From positions 1 through 64,000 of the forward strand of contig JBOHLS010000002.1 of the NCBI GenBank assembly GCA_050729835.1: 64,000 nucleotides of DNA. The letters run 5' to 3'. Made by a program: the position numbers and the translations under genes. Shown here in pieces: positions 7,930 to 16,424 of the stretch (position 1 is its first letter; the number at the start of each line of letters is the position of its first letter). The notes beneath the pieces were generated by a model. It searched no databases. It saw nothing but the letters and a program-made list of their open reading frames with translations, and was not told the origin of the DNA. This stretch comes from REEB95 sp050729835. GTDB lineage: Bacteria; Pseudomonadota; Alphaproteobacteria; ATCC43930; CGMCC-115725.

Positions 7930-8898
7930 CTAGACCTTGAGCTTCAACAACTGCCGCGCGTTGCCGTTGAGCAGTTTTTCCTTGTCGGCGGCGGGCAGCT
8001 TCAATTCCTCGATCGCCCATTTCGTGCCCGGCGGGTTGGGCACGAAGGGATAGTCGATCGAGAACATGATGCGGTCGAGCCCGATCTCCTTGATGCAGTA
8101 GTCGAGCGCGTTGGAGGAGAAAAATCCGCTGGTGGTGATGAAAACGTTGCGCAGAAATTTCTCGCGAAAGCCTTCTGCGTGCTTGCCGTCGCGCGCCAGC
8201 GTCATGTTGATGCGCCAGAGGAAGAAGGGCAGGCCTTCGCCCAGATGGCCGAGGATGACCTTGACCTTGGGATAGGCGTCGAGCACGCCCGACAGCACCA
8301 GGCGGATGCCGAGCGTCGCGGTTTCAAGCGTGAAGCCCCAGGCGGCATTGGCCAGCGCCGGATGCTTGCCGAGATAATCCTTGAGATAGACGTCGATCAC
8401 CGCCTGGTGCGGTTTGGCGGGATGGAAATAGAGCGGCACGTCCAAGGCCTGGGCGCGCTCGAAGATCGGCCAGAAGCGTTTGTCGTCGAGGAATACGCCA
8501 TTCGACAGGCCGTGGATCATCGCGCCGACGAAGCCCAGTTTGCTGACGCAGCGTTCGAGCTCGTCGGCTGCAAGCTTAGCTTCGGTGGTGGTAGGCAGCG
8601 CGGCGAAGGCGCCGAAGCGCTTGGGATGGGCCTTGACCGCGTCGGCGAGGCGGTCGTTGACGCCGCGCGCGATCTGCAGCGCGGAATCCGCCGGCAGCCG
8701 CTGGGTCGCCGGCGCGCCGAGCGACAGAACCTGATAGTCGACCCCGGCCGCGTCCATTTCCTTGAGGCGGAGTTCACCAAGATCGTCGAGTCGCTTTACC
8801 AGCTCGGGATTGACACGGCCCTCGAATTGCGCGACCGCGACGATCTCGGGGTCGTGGTAATGCTCCTCGAGCGCGACAATGTACGGCTTGTTCGCCAT
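7930..8898 (-). CDS. Amidohydrolase-family (de)carboxylase, ACMSD/gamma-resorcylate decarboxylase type
   Basis: The 322-residue TIM-barrel protein carries the metal-ligand pattern of the amidohydrolase 2 family: VALEEHYH near the N terminus (Glu and His), a His in LYFHPAKP, GHLGEGLPFFLWRIN, and a late Asp in FSIDYPF. Relatives include gamma-resorcylate and 2,3-dihydroxybenzoate decarboxylases, which remove CO2 from hydroxybenzoates using a divalent metal. The aromatic substrate is not predictable here. A strong AGGGAGGA ribosome-binding site precedes the ATG at 8898. The gene interrupts the usual recG-sdhE neighbourhood and may have been acquired. Confidence 0.88.
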   Translation of the reverse strand: MANKPYIVALEEHYHDPEIVAVAQFEGRVNPELVKRLDDLGELRLKEMDAAGVDYQVLSLGAPATQRLPADSALQIARGVNDRLADAVKAHPKRFGAFAALPTTTEAKLAADELERCVSKLGFVGAMIHGLSNGVFLDDKRFWPIFERAQALDVPLYFHPAKPHQAVIDVYLKDYLGKHPALANAAWGFTLETATLGIRLVLSGVLDAYPKVKVILGHLGEGLPFFLWRINMTLARDGKHAEGFREKFLRNVFITTSGFFSSNALDYCIKEIGLDRIMFSIDYPFVPNPPGTKWAIEELKLPAADKEKLLNGNARQLLKLKV

Positions 8899-9032
8899 GC
8901 GCGTCCTCCCTACGCTGGCTTTCTAACAGGCGCGACATGCTCTGTCATCCGGACGCCGCATGGGCGGATGCGTCTTTGACGCTTGCAAGTGTCGGCGCAC
9001 AAGGCAATATCGCCGCCCGAGACAGCCCCGCT

Positions 9033-9299
9033 ATGGCAACGCAAGAAGACGGGGTGGAGAAGCAGCGCAAGCGGCTGCTCTACCAGAGCCGCCACCGCGG
9101 CATCAAGGAAAGCGACCTCTTCCTGGGCGCTTTCGCGAACCGCTATTTGCCGGATTTCGGCGCCGCTGAGCTGGCCGAGTACGAAACTATCCTCGCCGAG
9201 GACGACGACATCTTGTTCGACTGGATCTATGGCCGCGCCGCGCCGCCGCATGACGGCGCGGTGATTCGCTTGATGCTGGCTTTCCGGTATCGCCCATGA
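9033..9299 (+). CDS. sdhE: Succinate dehydrogenase assembly factor SdhE (FAD assembly factor)
   Basis: SdhE promotes covalent flavinylation of the succinate dehydrogenase SdhA subunit. The 88-residue product has the defining RGxxE motif (RHRGIKESD) and the conserved downstream pattern LxxYExILxxDDxxLFDWI seen in the YgfY/DUF339 family. I chose ATG 9033 (MATQEDGVEKQRKRLLYQ) because homologues begin close to this point; an in-frame extension to 8937 is unlikely. The last four bases ATGA overlap the start of mfd, so the genes are translationally coupled, the usual alphaproteobacterial arrangement. Confidence 0.95.
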   Translation: MATQEDGVEKQRKRLLYQSRHRGIKESDLFLGAFANRYLPDFGAAELAEYETILAEDDDILFDWIYGRAAPPHDGAVIRLMLAFRYRP

Positions 9300-12200
9300 G
9301 CGTGCTCGACGCGTTTTTCGCCGCGCCGCCGCGCAGCGAACGACTGGTTCTCGCCAACGTGCCCGAAGGCCACGACGCTTTCGTGCTTGGCAGACTGGCG
9401 GCGCGCGGCGGCCGCACGCTCATCCAGATTTGCCGCGACGACGGCCGCATGGCGCGTATGCGGGCGGCGCTCGGGTTCTTCCATCCCGAGCTCGAGGTGC
9501 GGGTATTCCCGGCCTGGGACTGCCTGCCTTACGACCGCGTCTCGCCCAATCCCGAAATCGTCTCGCGGCGCATCGCTACGCTGGTCGAGTTGGCGCGAGG
9601 CGATGGCGGGCCACGCCTCGTGCTGACCACGGTCAACGCCGCGATTCAGCGCGTGCCGCCGCGCAAGCTGTTTGCCGAACGCAGCCTCGCACTCGTGCGC
9701 GGTATGGATCTGCCACCCGACCGGCTCAAGACGTTTCTCGAACGCAACGGCTACAACCGCGCCGAGACGGTGCGCGAGGCCGGCGAGTACGCGGTGCGCG
9801 GTGGGCTGGTCGATCTTTATCCCTCGGGCGCGCCGGCGCCGCTGCGGCTCGATTTCTTCGGCGACCGGCTCGAGGCAATCCGCTCGTTCGACCCGTTGAG
9901 TCAGCGCAGCGCCGGGGCGCTCGAACGCGCCGAGCTCAAGCCGATGAGCGAGGTGCTGCTCGATCAGACGGTAATCGAGCGGTTCCGCTCGCGCTATCGC
10001 CAGAAATTCGGCGCCGGCGTGCAGAACGATCCGCTCTATGAATCGGTCAGCGCCGGAAGGCGTCATGCCGGCATGGAGCATTTCCTGCCGCTGTTCTACG
10101 AGAGCCTCGACACGCTCTTCGACTATCTGTCCGTCGCCGATGTCGCACTCGACCATCAGGCCGAGGAAGTGCGCGGCGAGCGCAACGTCGCCATCGCCGA
10201 TTTCCACAACGCGCGCGAAACCGCGCCGGTGGCGCGCGGTGCGCTCGGCGCGACGCCGATCTACCGGCCGCTCAAGCCCGAGCTGTTCTATCTCGGCGAC
10301 GCCGAATGGGCTGCGGCGCTGGCCGGCCGGCGCGTCGTCCAGCTTTTGCCCTTCGCCGCGCCGGAAAGCGCCACTGCATTCGATGCCGGCGCGCGGCCGG
10401 GGCCGGATTTCAGCGCCGCGCGCGCTGATCCCAATGTCAATCTGTTCGATGCCGTGCGCCGGCAGCTCGATGCCGAAGCCGCCGTCGGCCGCCGCACACT
10501 GATCGTCGCCTACAGCACCGGCTCGGCCGAACGGCTCAAGACGGTGATGCGGGACCACGGCATATCCGAGCCCGCGTTCGTCGAGTTATGGCAAGGCTTC
10601 CTCGACCTGCCGCAAGACCATGCTGGGCTAGCCGTGCTGCCGCTGGAGCGCGGCTATGTGGCCGGCGATGCGACGCTCGTCACCGAGCAGGACATTCTCG
10701 GCGACCGCTTGGCGCGGCCGGCGCGCCGCCGCACCAATCTCGATCAGTTCGTCGCGGAAGTTGCTACCTTGACGCTCGGCGATCTCGTCGTCCATGCCGA
10801 ACACGGCATCGGCCGCTACGACGGGCTGGTGACGCTCGAGGTCGCCGGCGCGCCGCACGATTGCCTGCGCCTGATCTATGCCGGTGACGATAAGCTGTTC
10901 GTGCCGGTCGAGAACATCGAGGTGCTGTCGCGCTACGGCTCCGAGGACGCGGCGGCGCAACTCGACCGGCTCGGCGGCGTGGCATGGCAGTCGCGCAAGG
11001 CGCGGGTCAAAGCGCGCATCCGCGACATCGCCGGCGATCTGATCCAGCTCGCCGCCGAGCGCCAGCTCAAGGAAGGCGAGCCGATGGCGACGCCCGAAGG
11101 CGCTTACGAAGAATTCGCCGCGCGCTTTCCCTATCCCGAGACCGACGACCAGGATAGGGCGATCCATGACACGCTCGGCGATCTGGCGTCGGGCCGACCG
11201 ACCGACCGGCTGATCTGCGGAGACGTCGGATTCGGCAAGACCGAGGTGGCGTTGCGCGCCGCCTTCATCGCCGTGATGGCCGGCACCCAGGTCGCGGTGG
11301 TGGTGCCGACGACACTTCTTGCACGGCAGCATTACAGAACATTCGTCAACCGCTTCGCCGGCCTGCCGGTCAAGATCGAGCAGCTGTCGCGCTTCGTCGC
11401 GCCGAAACGCGCCGAGCAGATCAGGAAGGACCTCAACAACGGCCGCATCGACATCGTCATCGGCACCCATTCGCTGCTTGGCAAGGGTGTCGGCTTCCGT
11501 CATTTGGGCTTGCTGGTGATCGACGAAGAACAGCATTTTGGCGTGGCGCAGAAGGAGCGCCTGAAGAAGCTCAAGGCTAATGTCCATGTCGTGACGCTGA
11601 CCGCAACGCCGATTCCGCGCACGCTGCAGATGGCGCTCGCCGGCGTGCGCGAGATGAGCATCATCGCCACGCCGCCGATGGATCGCCTGGCGGTCCGCAC
11701 CTTCGTCATGGCCTGGGACCCGGTGGTGGTGCGCGAAGCGATTCTGCGCGAGCTGCATCGCGGCGGTCAGGTGTTCTGCGTCGTGCCGCGCATCGCCGAC
11801 ATCGCCGACGTCGAGTACGAGCTGAAACAACTCGTCCCCGAGGCGCGAATTGCCGTGGCGTACGGCCAGTTGGCGCCGACCCAGCTCGACAAGGTGATGA
11901 CCGCGTTCGACGACGGCGCCTTCGACGTGCTGCTGTGCACCGACATCGTCGAAAGCGGCCTCGACATCCCGACCGCCAACACGCTGATCGTCCACCGCGC
12001 CGACATGTTCGGCCTGGCGCAGCTCTATCAGCTCCGGGGCCGCATCGGCCGCGGCAAGCTCCGCGCCTATGCCTATCTGACGCTGCTGCCCGGCAAGGTG
12101 CTGTCCTCGACCGCCGAGCGCCGACTCGAAGTGATGCAGACTCTTGACCAGTTGGGCGCCGGCTTCACGCTGGCGAGCCACGATCTCGACATCCGCGGCG

Positions 12201-12805
12201 CCGGCAATCTTCTGGGCGAGGAGCAGTCGGGCCATATCCGCGAGGTCGGCGTCGAGCTCTATCAGCATCTGCTGGAGGAGGCGATTGCCACGGCGCGCAC
12301 CGGCGGTGGCGACGCCAAGGCCGAAACCGAGTGGACGCCGCAGATCGCCATCGGCACTTCAGTGCTGATTCCGGAGACTTACGTCGCCGATCTCAACGTG
12401 CGGCTCGGCCTCTATCGCCGCATCGCCAACCTGGTCGACCGCCAGGAGATCGAGGCCTTCGCCGCCGAGCTCATCGACCGCTTCGGCAAGCTGCCCGCCG
12501 AGGTCGAGAACCTGCTCGAGATCATCGCCATCAAGCGCCTCTGCCGCGAAGCCGGCGTCGAGAAGATCGAGGCGGGGCCCAGGGGCGCGGCGATCACCTT
12601 CCACGCCGGCAGCGTCGCCGACCCGGTGGCGTTGGTGTGCTGGATCGCCAGCCAGGCGGGCAGTGCGCGGCTACGGCCCGATCAGCGCCTGATCGTGGTG
12701 CGCGACTGGGACGACACCCGCGCTCGCATCAAGGGCGTGATTCAGTTGCTCGAAAAGCTGAAGGCGATCGCCGCCCGACCACAGCCGGTCGCGGCGCGCG
12801 GCTGA
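9296..12805 (+). CDS. mfd: Transcription-repair coupling factor Mfd
   Basis: Mfd releases RNA polymerase stalled at lesions and recruits UvrA. The 1169-residue protein is full length: an N-terminal UvrB-like module (DCLPYDRVSPNPEIVSRR), a CarD-like RNA-polymerase-interacting domain at about 490-560 (GDLVVHAEHGIGRYDGL), a RecG-like translocase with Walker A GDVGFGKT at 642-649, DEEQH at 743-747 and the GRIGRGKLRAYAY and LDIRGAGNLLGEEQSG motifs, then a C-terminal TRCF domain. The start overlaps sdhE by ATGA. It converges with the downstream DsbA-family gene with only 3 bp between stop codons. Confidence 0.98.
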   Translation: MSVLDAFFAAPPRSERLVLANVPEGHDAFVLGRLAARGGRTLIQICRDDGRMARMRAALGFFHPELEVRVFPAWDCLPYDRVSPNPEIVSRRIATLVELARGDGGPRLVLTTVNAAIQRVPPRKLFAERSLALVRGMDLPPDRLKTFLERNGYNRAETVREAGEYAVRGGLVDLYPSGAPAPLRLDFFGDRLEAIRSFDPLSQRSAGALERAELKPMSEVLLDQTVIERFRSRYRQKFGAGVQNDPLYESVSAGRRHAGMEHFLPLFYESLDTLFDYLSVADVALDHQAEEVRGERNVAIADFHNARETAPVARGALGATPIYRPLKPELFYLGDAEWAAALAGRRVVQLLPFAAPESATAFDAGARPGPDFSAARADPNVNLFDAVRRQLDAEAAVGRRTLIVAYSTGSAERLKTVMRDHGISEPAFVELWQGFLDLPQDHAGLAVLPLERGYVAGDATLVTEQDILGDRLARPARRRTNLDQFVAEVATLTLGDLVVHAEHGIGRYDGLVTLEVAGAPHDCLRLIYAGDDKLFVPVENIEVLSRYGSEDAAAQLDRLGGVAWQSRKARVKARIRDIAGDLIQLAAERQLKEGEPMATPEGAYEEFAARFPYPETDDQDRAIHDTLGDLASGRPTDRLICGDVGFGKTEVALRAAFIAVMAGTQVAVVVPTTLLARQHYRTFVNRFAGLPVKIEQLSRFVAPKRAEQIRKDLNNGRIDIVIGTHSLLGKGVGFRHLGLLVIDEEQHFGVAQKERLKKLKANVHVVTLTATPIPRTLQMALAGVREMSIIATPPMDRLAVRTFVMAWDPVVVREAILRELHRGGQVFCVVPRIADIADVEYELKQLVPEARIAVAYGQLAPTQLDKVMTAFDDGAFDVLLCTDIVESGLDIPTANTLIVHRADMFGLAQLYQLRGRIGRGKLRAYAYLTLLPGKVLSSTAERRLEVMQTLDQLGAGFTLASHDLDIRGAGNLLGEEQSGHIREVGVELYQHLLEEAIATARTGGGDAKAETEWTPQIAIGTSVLIPETYVADLNVRLGLYRRIANLVDRQEIEAFAAELIDRFGKLPAEVENLLEIIAIKRLCREAGVEKIEAGPRGAAITFHAGSVADPVALVCWIASQAGSARLRPDQRLIVVRDWDDTRARIKGVIQLLEKLKAIAARPQPVAARG

Positions 12806-12808
12806 AAC

Positions 12809-13453
12809 TTATCCCGTTGCGCGGCTCGGGCCGTTTTGCACCAGGTCGAAGACCGGGAAGAAGAATTGCGGCTCCTGCGCGCCGGAGATCGCATATTGCC
12901 CGGCGAAGATGAAGCAGGGCACGGCGTTGATGCCGAGGCGCCGCGCGCCGGCGTCGTCCGCCGTCACCTCGGCGCGCTCGCTGGTGCCGGCGAGGAAGTC
13001 GCACGCTGCCGCGGCGTCGAGGCCGCTTTCGTCGGCGATCGCCGCTAGCGTGTCGCGGTTGCCGATGTCGCGGCCCTCGATGAAATAGCCGGCGAACAGC
13101 CGGTCGACCAGCTCGGTGACGCGGCCGACGCGTTGCGCGAAGCGGATGAGGCGGTGCGCCGTCAGCGTGTTGGGCGTACGTTCGATCTTGTCGAAGGCGA
13201 AGGGGATGCCGACGCTGGCGCCGGCGTCGACCGCCGCCTGGTTGATACGCTTGGCGTGCGCCTGGCCGCCGAACTTGGCGGACAGATAGGCTTCGCGCGG
13301 CATGCCTTCGGCCGGCATGTCGGGGTTGAGCTGGAAGGGTCGCCAGGTGATGTCGGGCGCGATATTCGGCCGCTGCGCCAGCGCGACCTCGAGCCGGCGC
13401 TTGCCGATGAAGCACCACGGGCAGATCGCGTCGGCGACGATGTCGATGCGCAT
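12809..13453 (-). CDS. DsbA family (FrnE-like) oxidoreductase
   Basis: The 214-residue protein starts MRIDIVADAICPWCFIGKRRLE, with the thioredoxin-fold CPWC active site at residues 12-15 and the DsbA-specific helical insertion between the two halves of the fold, ending with the cis-Pro loop INAVPCFIFAGQYAISGAQ. FrnE-like proteins are cytosolic disulfide isomerase/oxidoreductases or related to 2-hydroxychromene-2-carboxylate isomerases; no signal peptide is present here. It is convergent with mfd. No strong ribosome-binding site precedes the ATG, but the motif immediately after it fixes the N terminus. Confidence 0.92.
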   Translation of the reverse strand: MRIDIVADAICPWCFIGKRRLEVALAQRPNIAPDITWRPFQLNPDMPAEGMPREAYLSAKFGGQAHAKRINQAAVDAGASVGIPFAFDKIERTPNTLTAHRLIRFAQRVGRVTELVDRLFAGYFIEGRDIGNRDTLAAIADESGLDAAAACDFLAGTSERAEVTADDAGARRLGINAVPCFIFAGQYAISGAQEPQFFFPVFDLVQNGPSRATG

Positions 13454-13503
13454 GCCGCATCATAGCACATTCGCCGGCCGCCGGCCGGGTCGGTAAACGC
13501 TAC

Positions 13504-14238
13504 CTAGTGAATGTCGTCGGCACGCGAGAAGGCCTGGCGCAGATCCTCCATGCCGAAGCGGGGCGATTTGCAGGCGTCGAGGATCACTTTCTCGCGCTTG
13601 GCTAGCAGATTCGCGGCGTCGGGGATATTCCGCGCGACGTCGAGGGGAATGACCACGGCGCCGTGGCGGTCGGCATGGATCAAGTCGTTGGGCGAAACCA
13701 CCATGCCGGCGACGCTGACGGTCTTGCCGAAATCGACGATGTCGACATGGGCGTGCGACGGCATCACCGTACCGGTGAGCACGAAAAAGTCCTTCGCCCA
13801 GACGTCGATGTCGCGCACCGCGCCGTCGGTGACGACGCCGATGCAGCCCAGCGCCTTATGCACGTTCGATTGTACCTCGCCCCAGAATGCGCCGAAGCCG
13901 GCGTCGGGACCGTCGACGTCCTGCATGACGCAGATGCTGGGCAGCGGCGCGGCGCCGATGCTCTCGTAATAGGCGAGGCGCGTCGCCCGCGCCTCAGCCT
14001 TGCCGCGCGGGCTCGGCTCGCGCGAGCGCACCATGATGGTGCGCGCGTAGCCGACGACCGGCTTGGCCCGCGGCAGCGGCGACAGAAACGGCCGGCGATT
14101 GAAGCCGAGCGCGCGGCGCTCCGGCGCGACGATCTCCAGGGCATTGCAGATCGTTGGCGTATCGAAGGCGGCGAGGGCGGCGAGTTCGTCTTTGGAGAGG
14201 AAGGCGGTCATGGGCAACCAATCGATGATAGAGGACAC
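13504..14238 (-). CDS. RraA/HMG aldolase-family protein
   Basis: The product (244 residues from GTG 14238, or 235 from ATG 14211) carries the RraA-fold signature GEVQSNVHKALGCIGVVTDGAVRD and a second conserved segment DLIHADRHGAVVIP. The family contains 4-hydroxy-4-methyl-2-oxoglutarate/oxaloacetate aldolases acting in aromatic-ring catabolism, as well as RraA RNase E inhibitors; the catabolic neighbourhood favours the aldolase role. AGGA six bases before the GTG supports the longer start. It is divergent from the IclR-type regulator, sharing a 119-bp intergenic region with a perfect palindrome. Confidence 0.85.
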   Translation of the reverse strand: MSSIIDWLPMTAFLSKDELAALAAFDTPTICNALEIVAPERRALGFNRRPFLSPLPRAKPVVGYARTIMVRSREPSPRGKAEARATRLAYYESIGAAPLPSICVMQDVDGPDAGFGAFWGEVQSNVHKALGCIGVVTDGAVRDIDVWAKDFFVLTGTVMPSHAHVDIVDFGKTVSVAGMVVSPNDLIHADRHGAVVIPLDVARNIPDAANLLAKREKVILDACKSPRFGMEDLRQAFSRADDIH

Positions 14239-14306
14239 GCGATCCTGCCATCCGTTCCGATTGACGACCAGCGCAATCGCGCTTTACGATCGATTTTATG
14301 AAAGAG

Positions 14307-14325
14307 AATTTCATATAATGAAATT
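14307..14325. promoter_or_regulatory. Perfect 8-bp inverted repeat, candidate IclR operator
   Basis: AATTTCAT and ATGAAATT form a perfect inverted repeat separated by three bases, in the 119-bp region between the divergent RraA-like and IclR-type genes. The surrounding 40 bp is AT-rich against a very GC-rich background. IclR-family regulators bind palindromes of this size next to their own genes, so this is the best operator candidate in the cluster; the assignment is inference. Confidence 0.6.
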
Positions 14326-14357
14326 GCTTCGTCTCGACTGCAGTCGAGGATAGCGCC

Positions 14358-15191
14358 ATGCGCGCCGCAGCCGTCTCGGCATCGCTCGCTATGCCACCGC
14401 AATCCGGCGTCGTGCCGGCGCGCAAGGCTGGCCCGGTCATCCAGTCGGTCGATCGTGCGCTCGACATCCTCGAGGCGCTGGCGCGCCACGGCAAGATGTC
14501 GCTCGCCGAGCTCAGCCTGAAGACCGGCCTCAACGCCAGCACCTGTCACCATCTGGTCGGCACCATCGGCCGGCGCGGCTACATCACCCAGGACTCCGAG
14601 ACCCGGCGCTATTCGCTCGGCAGCAAAATCTTCCAGCTCAGCGAGGCGCGCGCCAGCCAGATCAACCTGATCGAACAGGCGATGCCGTTCCTGGCGCGGC
14701 TCAACCGCAAGACCGGCGAGGCGACACGTCTGGTGGTGATCGAGGGCACCGAACTGATCACGGTCGCCAAGCTTGGCTCGCTGCATGCCGTCAAGGTCGA
14801 AAGCGCGGCCGGCCGCTCGGATGCGCCGCACGCGACCGCATCGGGCAAGGCGATCCTCGCCTGGTTGCCGCCGATCCGCATCGACGAAATTCTCGACGCA
14901 CGCGGCATGGAACGCTTCACCGCCGAGACCGTCACTTCGCGGCGCGCCCTGATCGAGGAGCTGCGGCTGGTGCGGCGCTATGGCTATTCCGAGGACCGCG
15001 AGGAATTCGAGCCCGGCGTCCATTGCGTCGGCGCCGCCATCCGCAGCCACAAGGGCGCGGTCATCGGTTCGATCAGCCTGTCGATTCCGACCATGCGCGT
15101 GACGGCCGACACGCTAACGCGGACGCGTAAAGACGTCATGGCTACCGCGCAAGACATCACCAAGGAGCTCGGCTCGAACACCTCGATCTGA
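14358..15191 (+). CDS. IclR family transcriptional regulator
   Basis: The 277-residue protein has an N-terminal winged helix-turn-helix (about residues 26-90, SVDRALDILEALARHGKMSL...LKTGLNASTCHHLVGTI) and a C-terminal IclR effector-binding GAF-like domain with the family motifs SDAPHATASGKAILAWLP and GYSEDREEFEPGVHCVGAAI. Such proteins repress or activate adjacent catabolic genes in response to a pathway metabolite. Its position between a divergent aldolase-like gene and a plus-strand run of dehydrogenase, transporter, VOC, ligase and SDR genes makes it the probable local regulator, with the 14307-14325 palindrome as its likely site. Confidence 0.95.
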   Translation: MRAAAVSASLAMPPQSGVVPARKAGPVIQSVDRALDILEALARHGKMSLAELSLKTGLNASTCHHLVGTIGRRGYITQDSETRRYSLGSKIFQLSEARASQINLIEQAMPFLARLNRKTGEATRLVVIEGTELITVAKLGSLHAVKVESAAGRSDAPHATASGKAILAWLPPIRIDEILDARGMERFTAETVTSRRALIEELRLVRRYGYSEDREEFEPGVHCVGAAIRSHKGAVIGSISLSIPTMRVTADTLTRTRKDVMATAQDITKELGSNTSI

Positions 15192-15241
15192 GCGATCCGC
15201 ACCCGACACGAAGCGGCCGCAGCGCCGCGGGAGGAACGCCG

Positions 15242-16360
15242 ATGAGCGAAGCGGCACGGACGAACGAGTTCAAGATTCCGGGAACGATGAAGGCCTGGGT
15301 CCTCGGCGGGCCCGACGAGTTGAAGCTGGTCGAGAAGCCGGTGCCCGAGCCGGGCAAAGCCGAGGTTCTGGTGCGGATCGACGCCATCGCGGTGTGCGCC
15401 ACCGACATCGAGATCATGCGCAACGGGCTGCCGGCAATCGTCGAGGGCGGCGAGCCCTTCAACAAGAACTTCACCATTGGCCACGAATACATGGGCACGA
15501 TCGTGAAACTCGGTCCGTCGGTCGACGAGTTCCAGATCGGCGATCGCATCGCCGTCGAGATTCACGCCGGCTGCGGCCGCTGTCCGCGCTGCCGCGAGGG
15601 TATGTACACCTCGTGCCTGAACTATGGCTATCCGTCCAAGGGCCATCGCGCCAACGGCTTCACCACCGACGGCGGCTTCGCCGAGTACGCGATCAACAAC
15701 GTCAACACCATGGTGCACGTGCCGGACGAGATGCCGGACGAGGAAGCGACGCTCATCGTCACCGCCGGCACGGCGATGTACGGGCTCGACGTCATGAGCG
15801 GGCTGGTCGCCGGCGAAGGCGTCGTCGTCATCGGTCCGGGGCCGATCGGCCTGATGGGCGTCGCGGTGGCCAAGGCGCTCGGCGCGTCGCCGGTGATCCT
15901 CACCGGCACGCGCGACCGCCGCCTTGAGATGGGTCGCAAGCTCGGCGCCGACGAGGTGGTCAACGTGCGCAACGAGGACGCGGTCGCGGCGGTGAAGCGC
16001 ATCACCAAGGGCAAAGGCGTGCAATACGTGCTCGAATGCTCGGGCGCGCCCAATGCGCTCAACGAAAGCGCCAAGATGGTCAACCGCGGCGGTCGCATCT
16101 GCCTCGCGGCGTTTCCAGTCGATCCGGTGCCGGTCGATCTCGCCTATCTGGTGCGCAACAACATCTACGTTTTCGGCATCCGCGGCGAGGGCAAGAGCGC
16201 CACGCACCGCGCGGCGGCTTTCATGACGCAGAAACGCTTCGACGCCAAGATCATTCACACCCACACCTTCCCGCTCGCCGAGGTGCCGACGGCGATCAAG
16301 TACGCGCGCGAGCGGATCGACGACGCGATCAAGGTCGTGGTCAAGATGCGAGCCAACTGA
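15242..16360 (+). CDS. Zinc-dependent alcohol/polyol dehydrogenase (MDR family)
   Basis: The 372-residue medium-chain dehydrogenase has catalytic-zinc ligands Cys52 and His81-Glu82 (CATD and GHEYMG), four structural-zinc cysteines at 111, 114, 117 and 125, and the NAD(P)-binding glycines VVVIGPGPIGLMGV. It should oxidise a secondary alcohol or polyol of the pathway encoded here. GGGAGGAA precedes the ATG. The next gene starts 65 bp downstream on the same strand, so it is probably the first structural gene of the plus-strand catabolic operon. Confidence 0.92.
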   Translation: MSEAARTNEFKIPGTMKAWVLGGPDELKLVEKPVPEPGKAEVLVRIDAIAVCATDIEIMRNGLPAIVEGGEPFNKNFTIGHEYMGTIVKLGPSVDEFQIGDRIAVEIHAGCGRCPRCREGMYTSCLNYGYPSKGHRANGFTTDGGFAEYAINNVNTMVHVPDEMPDEEATLIVTAGTAMYGLDVMSGLVAGEGVVVIGPGPIGLMGVAVAKALGASPVILTGTRDRRLEMGRKLGADEVVNVRNEDAVAAVKRITKGKGVQYVLECSGAPNALNESAKMVNRGGRICLAAFPVDPVPVDLAYLVRNNIYVFGIRGEGKSATHRAAAFMTQKRFDAKIIHTHTFPLAEVPTAIKYARERIDDAIKVVVKMRAN

Positions 16361-16424
16361 CGCCAACCGGCCGCGAATCAGACGGCCGGAAAACTTCGCA
16401 ACCCAGCGCGGGAGGAGTACAGAG

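Noticed and set aside
10628..12268. 546-codon open frame antisense to mfd
   Set aside because: It lies entirely within the RecG-like part of mfd, mirrors its codons and has no family resemblance. High GC content keeps antisense frames open. The same applies to the 443-codon frame at 9227-10558.
14984..16366. 460-codon minus-strand frame opposite the alcohol dehydrogenase
   Set aside because: Its His/Asp/Arg-rich composition is that of a complementary-strand shadow; the plus-strand dehydrogenase has complete motifs.
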